From: Verrucomicrobiota bacterium
GTDB lineage: Bacteria > Verrucomicrobiota > Verrucomicrobiia > Limisphaerales > J093
Direction of reading: 5' to 3'
DNA length: 64,000 nt
Assembly (NCBI GenBank): GCA_027493615.1
Contig: JAOSKK010000036.1
Span: forward strand, 62,001-126,000
Shown in pieces: positions 9,106-18,126 of the stretch (the stretch's first letter is position 1; every line of letters begins with the position of its first letter). Position numbers and translations under genes: made by a program. The notes below the pieces were generated by a model. The model was not told the DNA's origin. It worked only from the letters and a program-made list of their open reading frames with translations, and searched no databases.

Positions 9106-10162
9106 TCGCGGGGTTCGCCGGGCAGTTTCCGGCCGGCACCGGGGTACAGGAGTTCGTAATCCACGGCCTGCACGCCCACGATGGCGGCGACGCCGAGGAT
9201 GTCGTGGGCGTTCGAGCCCCGGGAAACATCGGCGGCGGGGCGGTCGAGGCCGAGCAGAATCTGGCCGTAGGCGTTGGCGCGGCCGATGACGCGGACGAGT
9301 TTGCTGCCGATGTTGCCCGAGTTGAGGTCGGGGAAGATGAGGACATTGGCGCGGCCGGCGACCTGGCTTTCGGGGAGCTTGCGCTCCGCGATCTCGCGCA
9401 CGAGCGCGGCGTCGAGCTGGAGCTCGCCGTCGAAGGTGGCGTCGAGTCCGCGCTGGTCGGCCTTCTGCTGGGCCAGGGCGGTGGCGGCCTGCACCTTGCC
9501 GATCGAGGGGTGGGTCGCGCTGCCCTTGGTCGAGAAGGACAGGAGGGCGACGCGCGGGCGGACGTTGAGGAGGTGGCGCGCGAGGCGGGCGGTGTCGACG
9601 GCGATTTCGGCGAGCTGCTCGACGTTGGGATCCGGGATCACGCCGCAGTCGGCCATGAAGAGGACGCCGCGTTCGCCGAACTGGGAGTCCTCCACCTCCA
9701 TGACCATGCAGCTCGAGGCGACGGTGGCCTGCGGGGCGAGCTGGATGATCTGGAAGAGCGGACGCAGGACGCTGCCAGTGAACTCGTTGGTGCCGGAGAT
9801 CAGACCGTCCGCCTGGTGCATGGCGACCATCATGGCCCCGAAATAGTTCGGCTTGAGCATGGCCTCGCGAGCCTCCTTCTCCTGGACGCCACGGGCGCGG
9901 CGCAGCAGGAGGAAGCGTTGGACGAAGGACTCGAAGTCGTCGCTCTCCGGGGGTGGATGACGCGCAGTCCTTCCAGAGAAATGTTGAGCCGGGCCGCCAC
10001 ATCCTTCACCTGGGCACGGTCGCCCAGGAGGATGGGAACCCCGAGGTGCAGCGAGTGGAACTGCCGGGCCGCCTGGAGAACCCGGGGCTCCGTGCCTTCC
10101 GGGAACACAATCCGCTTGGGATGCCGCTGCAGTTTCTCGACGATGCTGGCGATGAAACGCAT
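9102..10162 (-). CDS. pta: Phosphate acetyltransferase (PTA_PTB domain only), one frame break
   Basis: Interconverts acetyl-CoA plus phosphate and acetyl phosphate plus CoA in the cytoplasm. About 353 residues, the size of short Pta enzymes lacking the N-terminal regulatory half. Start ATG 10162 gives MRFIASIVEKLQRHPKRIVF and PEGTEPRVLQAA. Then come FGAMMVAMHQADGLISGTNE, MADCGVIPDPNVEQLAEIA, PRVALLSFSTKGSATHPSIG, DGELQLDAALVREIAERK, ANVLIFPDLNSGNIGSKL and a C-terminal NAHDILGVAAIVGVQAV, all hallmarks of the PTA_PTB family. The frame changes near 9948 at a run of five C; six C would join VIHPP to ESDDFESF. No ackA is visible nearby. The divergent priA begins 113 bp upstream. Confidence 0.92.
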
Positions 10163-10275
10163 GGCGCGAAGGTTAGTGACGCCCCCCCGGAGTGCAATGG
10201 GTTTGCGGCGGGTCCACGCGGGGCCTTGACGGCGCCGCACCCGATCCGGACGCTCGGCCGCTGCCCGGAGCCCGC

Positions 10276-12550
10276 ATGATCGCCCGCGTCACACTCGATT
10301 TCGCCGTCGGCAAGGAGTTTGACTATGTCGTGCCTGAGGCGTGGGCGGAGCAGATCGAGGTCGGCTCGCGGGTGAAGGTGCCTTTCGGGACGCGGCAGGT
10401 GCTGGGGTGCGTGACGGCGCTGCTCGAGACCTCACCCCATCCCCGGCTCAAACCGCTGACGCGGGTGCTGAGCACCCGGGGTCTGGTCACGCCCAAGGTG
10501 CTTGAGCTGGCGCGGTGGATCGCCCGTTACTACTGCTGTCCGGTCGAGGTCGCCCTCAAGAGCGTGCTGCCCGAGGCGGTGCGACGCGAGACGGCCGGCT
10601 GGCGGGAGCGGTTGGTGGTGCGTGTGGCGGAACGGGGCCTTGCCGAGCCGCACGCCGGGGGCGGAAGCTGACCCGGCGCCAGCGGGACGTGTGGCACGTG
10701 GTCGAGGAGCGCCGGGAGCTGCCCCTGCAGGAACTGTTGCGGTTGACGGGGAGCACGGCCGACACCGTGCGTCGCCTCGAGGACAAAGGCCTGGTGCAGA
10801 TTCGGGCGGAGGTGGCCGAGCGCGATCCGTACGCTGAGGAAACGATTCTGCCGACCGAGCCCCTGGTGCTTGAAGCGCACCAGGCGCAGGCCCTGGCGGA
10901 GATCCGGGCGGCGTTGGAAGCGACCGCCGGGGGCGCCGGCGAGCGGGTGTCGGCAGCGCCGCCGCAGGGGTCGCGGACGTTTCTGCTGCACGGCGTGACG
11001 GGGAGCGGAAGACGGAGGTGTACCTGCAGGCGATCGCGGTGGCACTGGAGCAGGGGCGGGGGGCGATCGTGCTGGTGCCGGAGATCTCGCTCACGCCGCA
11101 GACGATCGAACGGTTCAAGGCCCGCTTCTCGCACGGGCTGCGCCGTACCGGGGTGGCGGTGTTGCACAGCCACCTGTCGGCGGGGGAACGGCATGACGAA
11201 TGGCACAAGATCCGGCAGGGCCGGGCGCGGGTGGTGATTGGCGCGCGTTCGGCGGTATTCGCGCCGGTGGAGCCGCTGGGCTTGATCGTGGTGGATGAGG
11301 AGCACGAGGCTTCGTACAAGCAGGAGGAGGCGCCGCGCTACCAGGCGCGGGATGTGGCGGTGCTGCGGGGGGAGCGGGAAGGGGCGGTGGTGGTGCTGGG
11401 TTCGGCGACGCCCTCGCTGGAAAGCTACTTCAACGCGCGCCGGGGCAAGTACCGGCTGCTCGAGCTCCCGGTGCGGGTGGATCAGCAGAAGCTGCCGGTG
11501 GTGCGGGTGGTGGACCTGCGGCAGGAAGTGCACGGCGCGAAGGGCGTCCCGATGTTCTCGCGCTGGCTGCGGGACGCGATCCAGGCGCGGCTCGAAAAGG
11601 GGGAGCAGACCATTCTCTTTCTCAACCGGCGGGGCTACGCGACGTCGCTGCAGTGTCCGCACTGCGGCTATGTGGCGGGTTGTCCGCACTGTAGTGTGTC
11701 GCTGACCTATCACCGGACGACGGCGCGTCTGTGCTGCCACATCTGCGGGCACACGGAGGCGGCGCCGCCGGCCTGTCCGAACCCGGCGTGTGGCCACCCG
11801 GCGATCCGCTATGCGGGGATCGGGACACAGCGCGTGGAGGAAACGCTGGCGCGGTTGTTTCCGCGGGCGCGGGTGCAGCGGATGGATTCGGATGTGTTGC
11901 AGCGGAAGGACGACTACCGGCGGCTGCTGGGGGAGTTTCGCGCCGGGCGGATCGACATTCTGGTGGGCACACAGATGATCGCCAAGGGGCTGCACTTCCC
12001 CAACGTCACACTGGTGGGGATTGTGTATGCGGATCTGGGGTTGCATCTGCCGGACTTCCGGGCGGCGGAACGGACCTTCCAGTTGTTGACGCAGGTGTCG
12101 GGGCGGGCGGGGCGTGGGGAAGTGGAGGGCGAGGTGGTGGTGCAGGCGTTCACGCCCTTTCATTCGGCGATCCAATACGCGCGCCGGCATGATTTTGTCA
12201 GCTTCTACGAGGAGGAGGTCGAGTTTCGTCGGCCGCTGGGCTATCCGCCGTGGGCGCGGATCGCTTTGCTGACGCTGCGGGGGCGGAACGAGGAGAAGGT
12301 GAAGTATGCGGCGGAGCATGTGCGGCGCGAGGTGGAGACGGTGATTGCGCCGCGTTTGCCGTCGTTGCGGGTGGCGGGTCCGGCGGCGGCGCCGCTGCTG
12401 CGGGCGGAGTCGTACTACCGCTACCAGTTGATGTTACGCACGCGGCGGATGACGCTGTTGAGCGGGTTGCTGGCGGAGTTGGAGGTGCGTCTGCGGCTGC
12501 CGGAGAAACTGACATTGACGGTGGACATTGATCCCGCCAGACTGCTTTGA
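10276..12550 (+). CDS. priA: Primosomal protein N' (replication restart helicase PriA), two frame breaks
   Basis: Superfamily 2 helicase that reloads the replisome at stalled forks. About 757 residues. The N-terminal DNA-binding domain is MIARVTLDFAVGKEFDYVVP through RWIARYYCCPVEVALKSVLP. Walker A is GVTGSG(K)TEVYLQAIA, followed by VLVPEISLTPQTIERF, the DEEH box in LIVVDEEHEASYKQ and VVLGSATPSLESYF. The zinc-binding Cys pairs are CPHC, CPHC, CCHIC and CPNPAC in the stretch at 11650-11810. The C-terminal helicase part has DILVGTQMIAKGLHFPNVTL and QVSGRAGRG. Frame breaks lie near 10660 (a G run) and near 11005, where GGAAG should be GGGAAG to restore the Walker A lysine. Because priA is a housekeeping gene, these breaks are more likely sequence errors than inactivation. 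Confidence 0.93.
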
Positions 12551-12773
12551 CCTACGCGGACGCCGGATGGCATCGGGAGGCGGGCGATCGGGCGGGGGGC
12601 GTGTCCGCGTGTGGGCGGAGATTAACTCTACTTCATCTCGCCAAACTCGCGCTTAGGGGAACATACTAATCCCCGCAGAGGCACTTGCCCTCACTTGTGT
12701 CGTAGGAACGGATTTCGACACGCTACGCGCAGGGTTCAAGATGTCTCGCGCGCACGACAAGGAAGGAGTGCGG

Positions 12774-12796
12774 GGGTTGCTCGAGCCGAGCAACCC
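12774..12796 (+). promoter_or_regulatory. Perfect hairpin in the 5' leader of the subtilase gene
   Basis: GGGTTGCTCG, loop AGC, CGAGCAACCC: an uninterrupted 10-bp stem with a 3-base loop, ending 44 bases before the ATG at 12841. It is not followed by a T run. It may be a mRNA 5' stabilising or regulatory hairpin or a dyad operator. The rest of the 290-base gap between priA and this gene shows nothing else that I can support. Confidence 0.5.
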
Positions 12797-12840
12797 TCGG
12801 CGCGCCTTGGACGCCGGAAACACACGCGACAGAAACAGCC

Positions 12841-15070
12841 ATGCATAAACTGACGATTCTCGCGGCGGCGCTGCTTGTCGGGAGCGAAGCTGGGGTTCAG
12901 GCTCAAATTTTTGATGTCTCCAAGGTCTCGGGGCTTCTCTGGGAACTGGTCGACGGCGTTGCGGCCCCGGTCTACGGACCGGTGGTCCTGACGGCCTCCG
13001 GGCCGCAGCAAGCGGTGGTGCAGCGGGCCCGGGTGCCCACCGCGGACGAATACGTGCTCATCACGGCCATCGCCGACGGCGAAGCCGAAATCCTGGCTTC
13101 GCAGTTCGTCGCCCTGGGCGCGGAGGAGATCGCCGTGGCCGGACGGGTCGTGTCGGCCCGCCTGCCGGTGGGATCAATCACCAGCCTGGCGGGACTGAGT
13201 AGTCTGCGGTTTGCCCGGCCGGCCCTGGCGGTGGCGAATGCCGGGCTCACCACCAGCCAGGGCGACAACGCCCAAGGGTCGGTCACGGCGCGGGCGGCGT
13301 TCAAGGTGACCGGCGCGGGGGTGCGCGTCGGGATCCTCTCGGATTCCTTCAACGCCAAGGGGCAGATGGCCGCGGGCATTGCGTCGGGAGATCTGCCGGC
13401 GGACATCCTGATTCTGGCGGATGTGACGGGGACGACGGACGAAGGGCGGGCGATGGGGGAGATTGTCCACGATGTGGCGCCGGGCGCCGCCCAGGCCTTT
13501 CACACCGCCTGGCGGGGGAAGCCGACTTTGCCAACGGCATCCGGGCGCTGCGCGACGCCGGCTGCCGGGTCATCGTGGACGATGTGATCTACCTCGAGGA
13601 GCCGATGTTTGCGGATGGCATTATTGCGCAGGCGGTGGACGAGGTGGCGGCCGACGGGGTGGCGTACTTCTCCAGCGCCGGCAACGCGGCGCGCCAATCC
13701 TACGAGGCACCGTTTCGCGACGGGGGCAGCGGGTATCATGATTTCGATCCAGGCCCGGGCGTGAACACGATCCTGAACGTCAACCTGCTCTTGGGAACAA
13801 CGTTCTTCGTTCTTCAGTGGCCCGACCGGTACGCCTCGACGGCGCCGGGGAATCCGGGGGCGCAGACGGACCTGGACATCGAGCTGGTATACCGCGATGG
13901 CCGGTCGTTCGGCGGGATGGGGAGCTTCAACAACAACGTGGGGAGAGATCCAACCGAGGTGTTCGGCGTGACGACTTCGGGGTGGTTGCTCGAGGCGGGC
14001 CTGCGGATCCGGCTCAAGTCCGGCAAGCCGCCGCCGCTGGTGAAGCTGCTCTGGTACGCCGAGCGCGGTCTGGGGCAGGAGCAATACCATACGCATTCGA
14101 GCACGCTTTATGGGCACATGAACGCGCGCGGCGCGATGGCCGTCGGGGCGGTCCGCTACTGCAACACACCGGTGTACGGGCAAAGCCCGCCCCTGATGGA
14201 GTACTTCTCCTCGGCTGGGGGACCCCGATCTTCTTTACGCCCACCGGCAGTCCCACGTACGAGGTGCGCGAGCAGCCCAGCTTCGCGGCGCCGCAGGGCG
14301 GCAACAACACGTTTTTCGGCGGCTCGGATTACTGCAACGTGCTGGACGCGTGGCCGAACTTTTACGGCACGTCCGCCGCAGCGCCGCACGCGGCCGGGGT
14401 GGCCGCTCTGATGTTGGAGGCGCGCGCCAAGCTCAGTCCGGGGCGGATCCGCGAGGTGCTCCAGGCCACAACGCTGGAGGTGGGGCCGGCGGGGTTCGAT
14501 TTTGACTCGGGCTACGGCTTGATCCAGGCGGACGCGGCGCTGGCGAATCTGGCGCAGTCGCCGCCGGTGCTGCAGAGCGTCGTGTCGCGCCAGACCCACG
14601 GGGCGCGGGGCAGCTTCGACATCCCGCTCCCGCTGAGTGGCAGCCCAGCGACCGAGCCCCGTCTGGGCGGACCGCGGACGATGATTTTCACGTTCGATGT
14701 CCCGATCCAGCGGGCCACGCCGAAGATCATTGCCGGCACGGCGACGGTGACGGGCAGCACGATTGCCAACAACCGGGTCACGGTGCAGTTGTCCGGTGTG
14801 GCCAATCTCCAGTGGCTCACCGTGGGGTTGGAAGGGATCGAGGGCGTGGACGGCGGCTACCTGAATGGCGCCTCGGTCGTCGTGGGCTGCATCGAAGGGG
14901 ACGTGAACCAGGACAAGATGGCATCGACGCTGGACGTGGGGTTGGTGCGAGTGTTGGCAGGCGCTTACGCCGATGCAGCGAGCTTCCGGCGCGACATCAA
15001 CGCCGATGGGTTGATCAGCACGCTGGACGTGGGGTTGGTGCGGGTGCGCGCGGGGAATATTCTGCCGTAG
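12841..15070 (+). CDS. Exported subtilisin-like (S8) peptidase with C-terminal dockerin, two frame breaks
   Basis: About 743 residues: a signal peptide (MHKLTILAAALLVGSEAGVQ), a propeptide-like region, then a subtilase fold. The catalytic Asp is in GVRVGILSDSFNAKG (about residue 169), the oxyanion Asn in AYFSSAGNAARQS and the Ser in FYGTSAAAPHAAGVAAL. At the position where S8 enzymes have HGT, this protein has DEGRAMGEIVHDVAPGA, with Glu at about residue 201. After the protease comes a beta-rich module starting VVSRQTHGARGSFDIPLPL. Two dockerin-type Ca-binding repeats follow: GDVNQDKMASTLDVGLVRV and RDINADGLISTLDVGLVRV. Frame breaks lie near 13515 and 14219, the latter in a run of five G. The same C-terminal pair of modules closes the gene at 16537. 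Confidence 0.85.
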
Positions 15071-15235
15071 GTTCATGGCTCGGCGACCTTGCACCGGTCG
15101 CGGGGGTGCGCCACCTCGCGACCGGAGGTCTGACCGCTGCCGTGCGATTGTCATTATACGCGCGCCGTCCCGGCTTGACCGTTGCGTAACAACTCCATAC
15201 GTATCGACCCATAGGCCGGTTACTGGTTTCACCAC

Positions 15236-15264
15236 TTGACAGTCGTGGGGTTGCCCGGTTTCTT
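15236..15264 (+). promoter_or_regulatory. Possible sigma-70-type promoter of the PEP-CTERM gene
   Basis: A perfect TTGACA at 15236-15241 is followed after 17 bases by TTTCTT, a weak -10 match. It leaves almost no 5' leader before the ATG at 15273, so either the transcript is nearly leaderless or this is coincidental. Confidence 0.25.
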
Positions 15265-15272
15265 ATGCGCCT

Positions 15273-15926
15273 ATGAAGAGTGTCGTCCAAGTCGGATCGG
15301 GCCGTAAGGTCATTCTCGGCACGGCCGGAGCGGTGGTTGCGTTGCTCGCGCCTCAGGCTTTGGGCGTGGTGACTTTCGAGTTCCGGGATGTCGCCCCTGT
15401 GGGGAATCCCAACGGCGTAGACAACGTCCCGGCCGGCGGCACGTTCACCTTTGCCGTGGTGGTTCATGCGACGGAGGAAGAGCAACTGCTAGGGCTGACG
15501 TTCAAACCTGAGTTCCTGGAATGGACAGGGCCAGGTGGCCCAACATTCACGATTGATGTAGAACCGGACCGCAGCGGAAGCTTCTTCAACGATCCCGGCG
15601 TACCAACCGTGAAGGGCCAGCGCCTCCAACCAGATACGGCGGGCGAATTGGGTGCAGAGAACCTGGCCTTTGGCACGACGACGGGCCCCAATCTCTTTGT
15701 CGCGAACATTACCCTGAGGGTGGACGCCACGATGCCACCGGGTGACTACGTAATCGGGAGCAGCGACGTGTGGGCGCGCTGGTATGGCCCCGATTACGAA
15801 GCCCAGGAATTCGCCTCTTTCACGCCATATTCCGTAAACGTCGTAGTGCCGGAACCCTCCGCGGTGGGCCTGCTTGGGGCGCTGGGGCTCCTGGGCTTTG
15901 GAGTCTATCGTCGGTTGCGAAACTGA
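15273..15926 (+). CDS. PEP-CTERM sorting-domain protein
   Basis: 217-residue exported protein. The N-terminus has a basic stretch and hydrophobic core (ILGTAGAVVALLAPQALG). The mature part is beta-rich, with a cohesin-like feel in TFTFAVVVHATEEEQLLGL and ITLRVDATMPPGDYVIGSS. The C-terminus is a textbook PEP-CTERM signal: VPEPSAVGLLGALGLLGFGV followed by the basic tail YRRLRN (residues about 191-217). In organisms that have the system, such proteins are processed by an exosortase and delivered to the cell surface or exopolysaccharide matrix. No exosortase gene is in this window. Monocistronic: its own upstream region and a downstream terminator are visible. The cohesin-like impression next to two dockerin proteins is only a suggestion. 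Confidence 0.85.
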   Translation: MKSVVQVGSGRKVILGTAGAVVALLAPQALGVVTFEFRDVAPVGNPNGVDNVPAGGTFTFAVVVHATEEEQLLGLTFKPEFLEWTGPGGPTFTIDVEPDRSGSFFNDPGVPTVKGQRLQPDTAGELGAENLAFGTTTGPNLFVANITLRVDATMPPGDYVIGSSDVWARWYGPDYEAQEFASFTPYSVNVVVPEPSAVGLLGALGLLGFGVYRRLRN

Positions 15927-15964
15927 GGCCAACAACGCCAACTCGGCGTTTTCCTTCCTGAACG

Positions 15965-15990
15965 CGCGCACCTCGGCGGGTGCGCGTTTT
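15965..15990 (+). terminator. Rho-independent terminator after the PEP-CTERM gene
   Basis: CGCGCACC, loop TCGGCG, GGTGCGCG, then TTTTCGTT: an 8-bp GC stem followed directly by four T, located 39 bases after the PEP-CTERM stop codon. Confidence 0.8.
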
Positions 15991-16536
15991 CGTTGATACC
16001 GCCGGGGAGGAGTGCAGGCCGCCGCGAGTTCGGCGGGTGCCGGCGGGCGGGCAAGCGTTGGCGCATTGACGCCCGCGTACGCTGCCGTGAGCCCGCGGCA
16101 GGGGGCATGCGGCCGACAAATCCAACCACGTGCAGGCAGGCAGCGCACGGACGATCCGTGCTTTGCTGGGGCACCATGGGTCCGCTTGTGCTGGTACATC
16201 CGAATCGCATTCCACAGGCCTGCCCGCTTGCCTGTCTTCCCGTCCAGAATCGCGCCAGACTGTAGGAGGCGGGGCGAAGGAGCGTCGTGGACCAGAGGCC
16301 GATTGACTTCGCCTCCTGACGTCGGCGCCTACGGGCGGCAAGGAACTACGGGCGGCAAGGAACCACCAGGCTAGGCACGTCTATCTAGCCGGGCCACGCA
16401 ATTCCTCCGGCCGCCTGCCACAGCGCTTCTTCTTCTCCCGAGCTCGCGTTGTAGTGGTGATTCAAGAAAGGGCGGGGTGGGCCCGCAGGTCCCGAGCGGT
16501 GACCCGGGATCCTCCCTGCCAAAGAAGGTCATCACT
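15991..16536. other. About 545 bases without a supported gene
   Basis: Between the terminator and the trypsin-like gene. All open frames are short and composition-driven. It holds one copy of repeat family 4 (16310-16335) and a direct duplication of CTACGGGCGGCAAGGAAC at about 16328-16358. Just before the next gene, AAGAAGG at about 16521-16527 is a plausible ribosome binding site for the ATG at 16537. Confidence 0.5.
16310..16335 (-). repeat. Repeat family 4 copy
   Basis: CGCCTCCTGACGTCGGCGCC followed by TACGG. The reverse complement, CCGTAGG(A/C)GCCGACGTCAGG, recurs at 47764-47870 twice and, as facing arms, at 18021-18088. Confidence 0.65.
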
Positions 16537-17979
16537 ATGTTTCTTTCGAGGTGGATCGGCCGGGGCCGCTCATGGCGGCAGGTGAGCGGAAGTGCGGCGC
16601 GGTGTCGCTGGCTTCCCTGTGCGGCGTTCGGATTGACGGCACTGTGGGGAGTGCCGGCGGCGCAAGCCGTGATCTTCTATTCGTCCGGGGATGCGGCCAA
16701 GAACACGACCGCGCCCGCGGGTGAATTGGCCGACAGCGGCTGGCAGTACCAGGGGTATTGGCTGAACTATACCGGCACGCCGGTCGGGCCCTTCCACTTC
16801 CTGACGGCAAAGCACGTGGGCGGGAAGGTGGGGAACATCTTCACCTGGCAGGGCGTGGCTTACACAGCGACAGCGAAGATTGCGCATCCGCAAGCGGACC
16901 TGGTGCTGTGGCAGGTGGACCAACCGTTCCCGTTCTGGGCGGATCTTCACACCGGCAAGGACGAGGTGGGCAAGGAACTGGTCGTGTTTGGCCGTGGCCG
17001 AAGGCGCGGGGGCGGCGGTGAGTGTGCCGGGCGCGAGCGTCGGCGAACTCCGGGGCTGGTACTGGGGGTCGAGCGACGGGAAGCTCCGCTGGGGACAGAA
17101 TGTGGTGACGGCGGTGGTGGGGGCCGAGGGCGTGGCCACCCAGATGCTGTACGCGACCTTTGACCGGGACGGAGGGGAAAACGAGGCGCATCTTGCCACG
17201 GGGGATTCGGGCGGCGCGGTGTTCCTGCGGGAAGCCGGGCAGTGGAAGTTGGCGGGCATCAACCTGTCCGTGGACGGCTATTTCAGCACGAACGGAGTAA
17301 CTGGCTCCTGGGTCAACGCGGCGATCTTTGATATGGGCGGGCTGTATCGGGGGAGCGACGGCGGCGGATTCCTGGTGCCAGACCAGGAGGCGGATCTTCC
17401 CAGCGGCTTCTATGCTGCGCGAATCTCGAGTTCGGTGAACTGGATTCGCAGCGTGGCCCGCATCCCCGATCCTCCGCGGCTCGTGCAGGCCGTGTCGCGG
17501 CGGGCGCACGGTGCGCGGGGGTGTTTGACGTTCCACTGGCGCTGGCGGGCACGCCTAGCACGGAACCTCGTTTGGGAGGACCACAGTGGGTCGTGTTTAC
17601 TTTCGACAAACCGATCCTGCGGGCGTCGGCCGCGGTGCTGGCGGGGACGGCGACGATTGCCGCGGCAGAGATCGTGGACGGTGAAGTGCATGTCGGCCTC
17701 AGCCAGGTGGCCGATCTGCAGTGGTTGACGCTGAGTCTGCTCGACCTGCAGGCCGAAGACGGCGGGCTGCTCGCCTCGGCATCGGCCACGGTGGGCTGCA
17801 TCTCGGGTGACGCCAGCGGAGACCGGATCACTTCCACGCTGGACGTGGGCTTGGTACGGGTGCTCGCGGGGAGCTACACCGATGAGGAGTGTTTCCGTCG
17901 CGACATCAACGCGGACGGGATCATCAGCACGCTGGACGTTGGTTTGGTACGCCTTCGTGCGGGCCAGTGCCTGCGATGA
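16537..17979 (+). CDS. Exported trypsin-like (S1) peptidase with C-terminal dockerin, two frame breaks
   Basis: About 480 residues: an Arg-rich n-region and export segment (MFLSRWIGRGRSWRQ, then WLPCAAFGLTALWGVPAAQA). The S1-type fold has the catalytic His in FLTAKHVGGKVG, the Asp in HPQADLVLWQVD and the Ser in ATGDSGGAVFLREAG. A shared beta module follows (AVSRRAHGARG, FDVPLALAGTPSTEPRLGG), and the tail is a two-repeat dockerin (GDASGDRITSTLDVGLVRV, RDINADGIISTLDVGLVRL). Frame breaks are near 16995 and at 17521, where GGGGG should be GGGGGG to read GARGVFDVP. Probably a secreted protease anchored in or recruited to a complex or the cell surface through its dockerin. No cohesin-like scaffold can be named with confidence in the window. 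Confidence 0.82.
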
Positions 17980-18020
17980 AGGGTGGCGATCACGGGGTGT
18001 TCGCTGGCACATACCCGCTG

Positions 18021-18088
18021 CAGGCGCCGACGTGAGGGGGCGTTGGGGGCAGGGGCATTATCCTTCGCCTCCTTACGTCGGCGCCTAC
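18021..18088. repeat. Inverted pair of family 4 repeats between convergent genes
   Basis: CAGGCGCCGACGTGAGGGGG (18021-18040) faces CCTCCTTACGTCGGCGCC followed by TACAG (about 18068-18090). The arms are about 22 bp with few mismatches, separated by about 25 bases. It lies 42 bases after the trypsin-like gene's stop and just before the Calx-beta gene's stop on the other strand, a good position for a bidirectional transcription end. Confidence 0.7.
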
Positions 18089-18126
18089 AGTTTGTCGCGG
18101 TTTCATGCCGAGCACGAGATATCCGG

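Noticed and set aside
15220..15272. Possible sigma-54 promoter upstream of the PEP-CTERM gene
   Set aside because: TGG and TTG elements are present, but the spacing is nine bases and the -12 element reads TTGAC, not TTGC; the match is not good enough.
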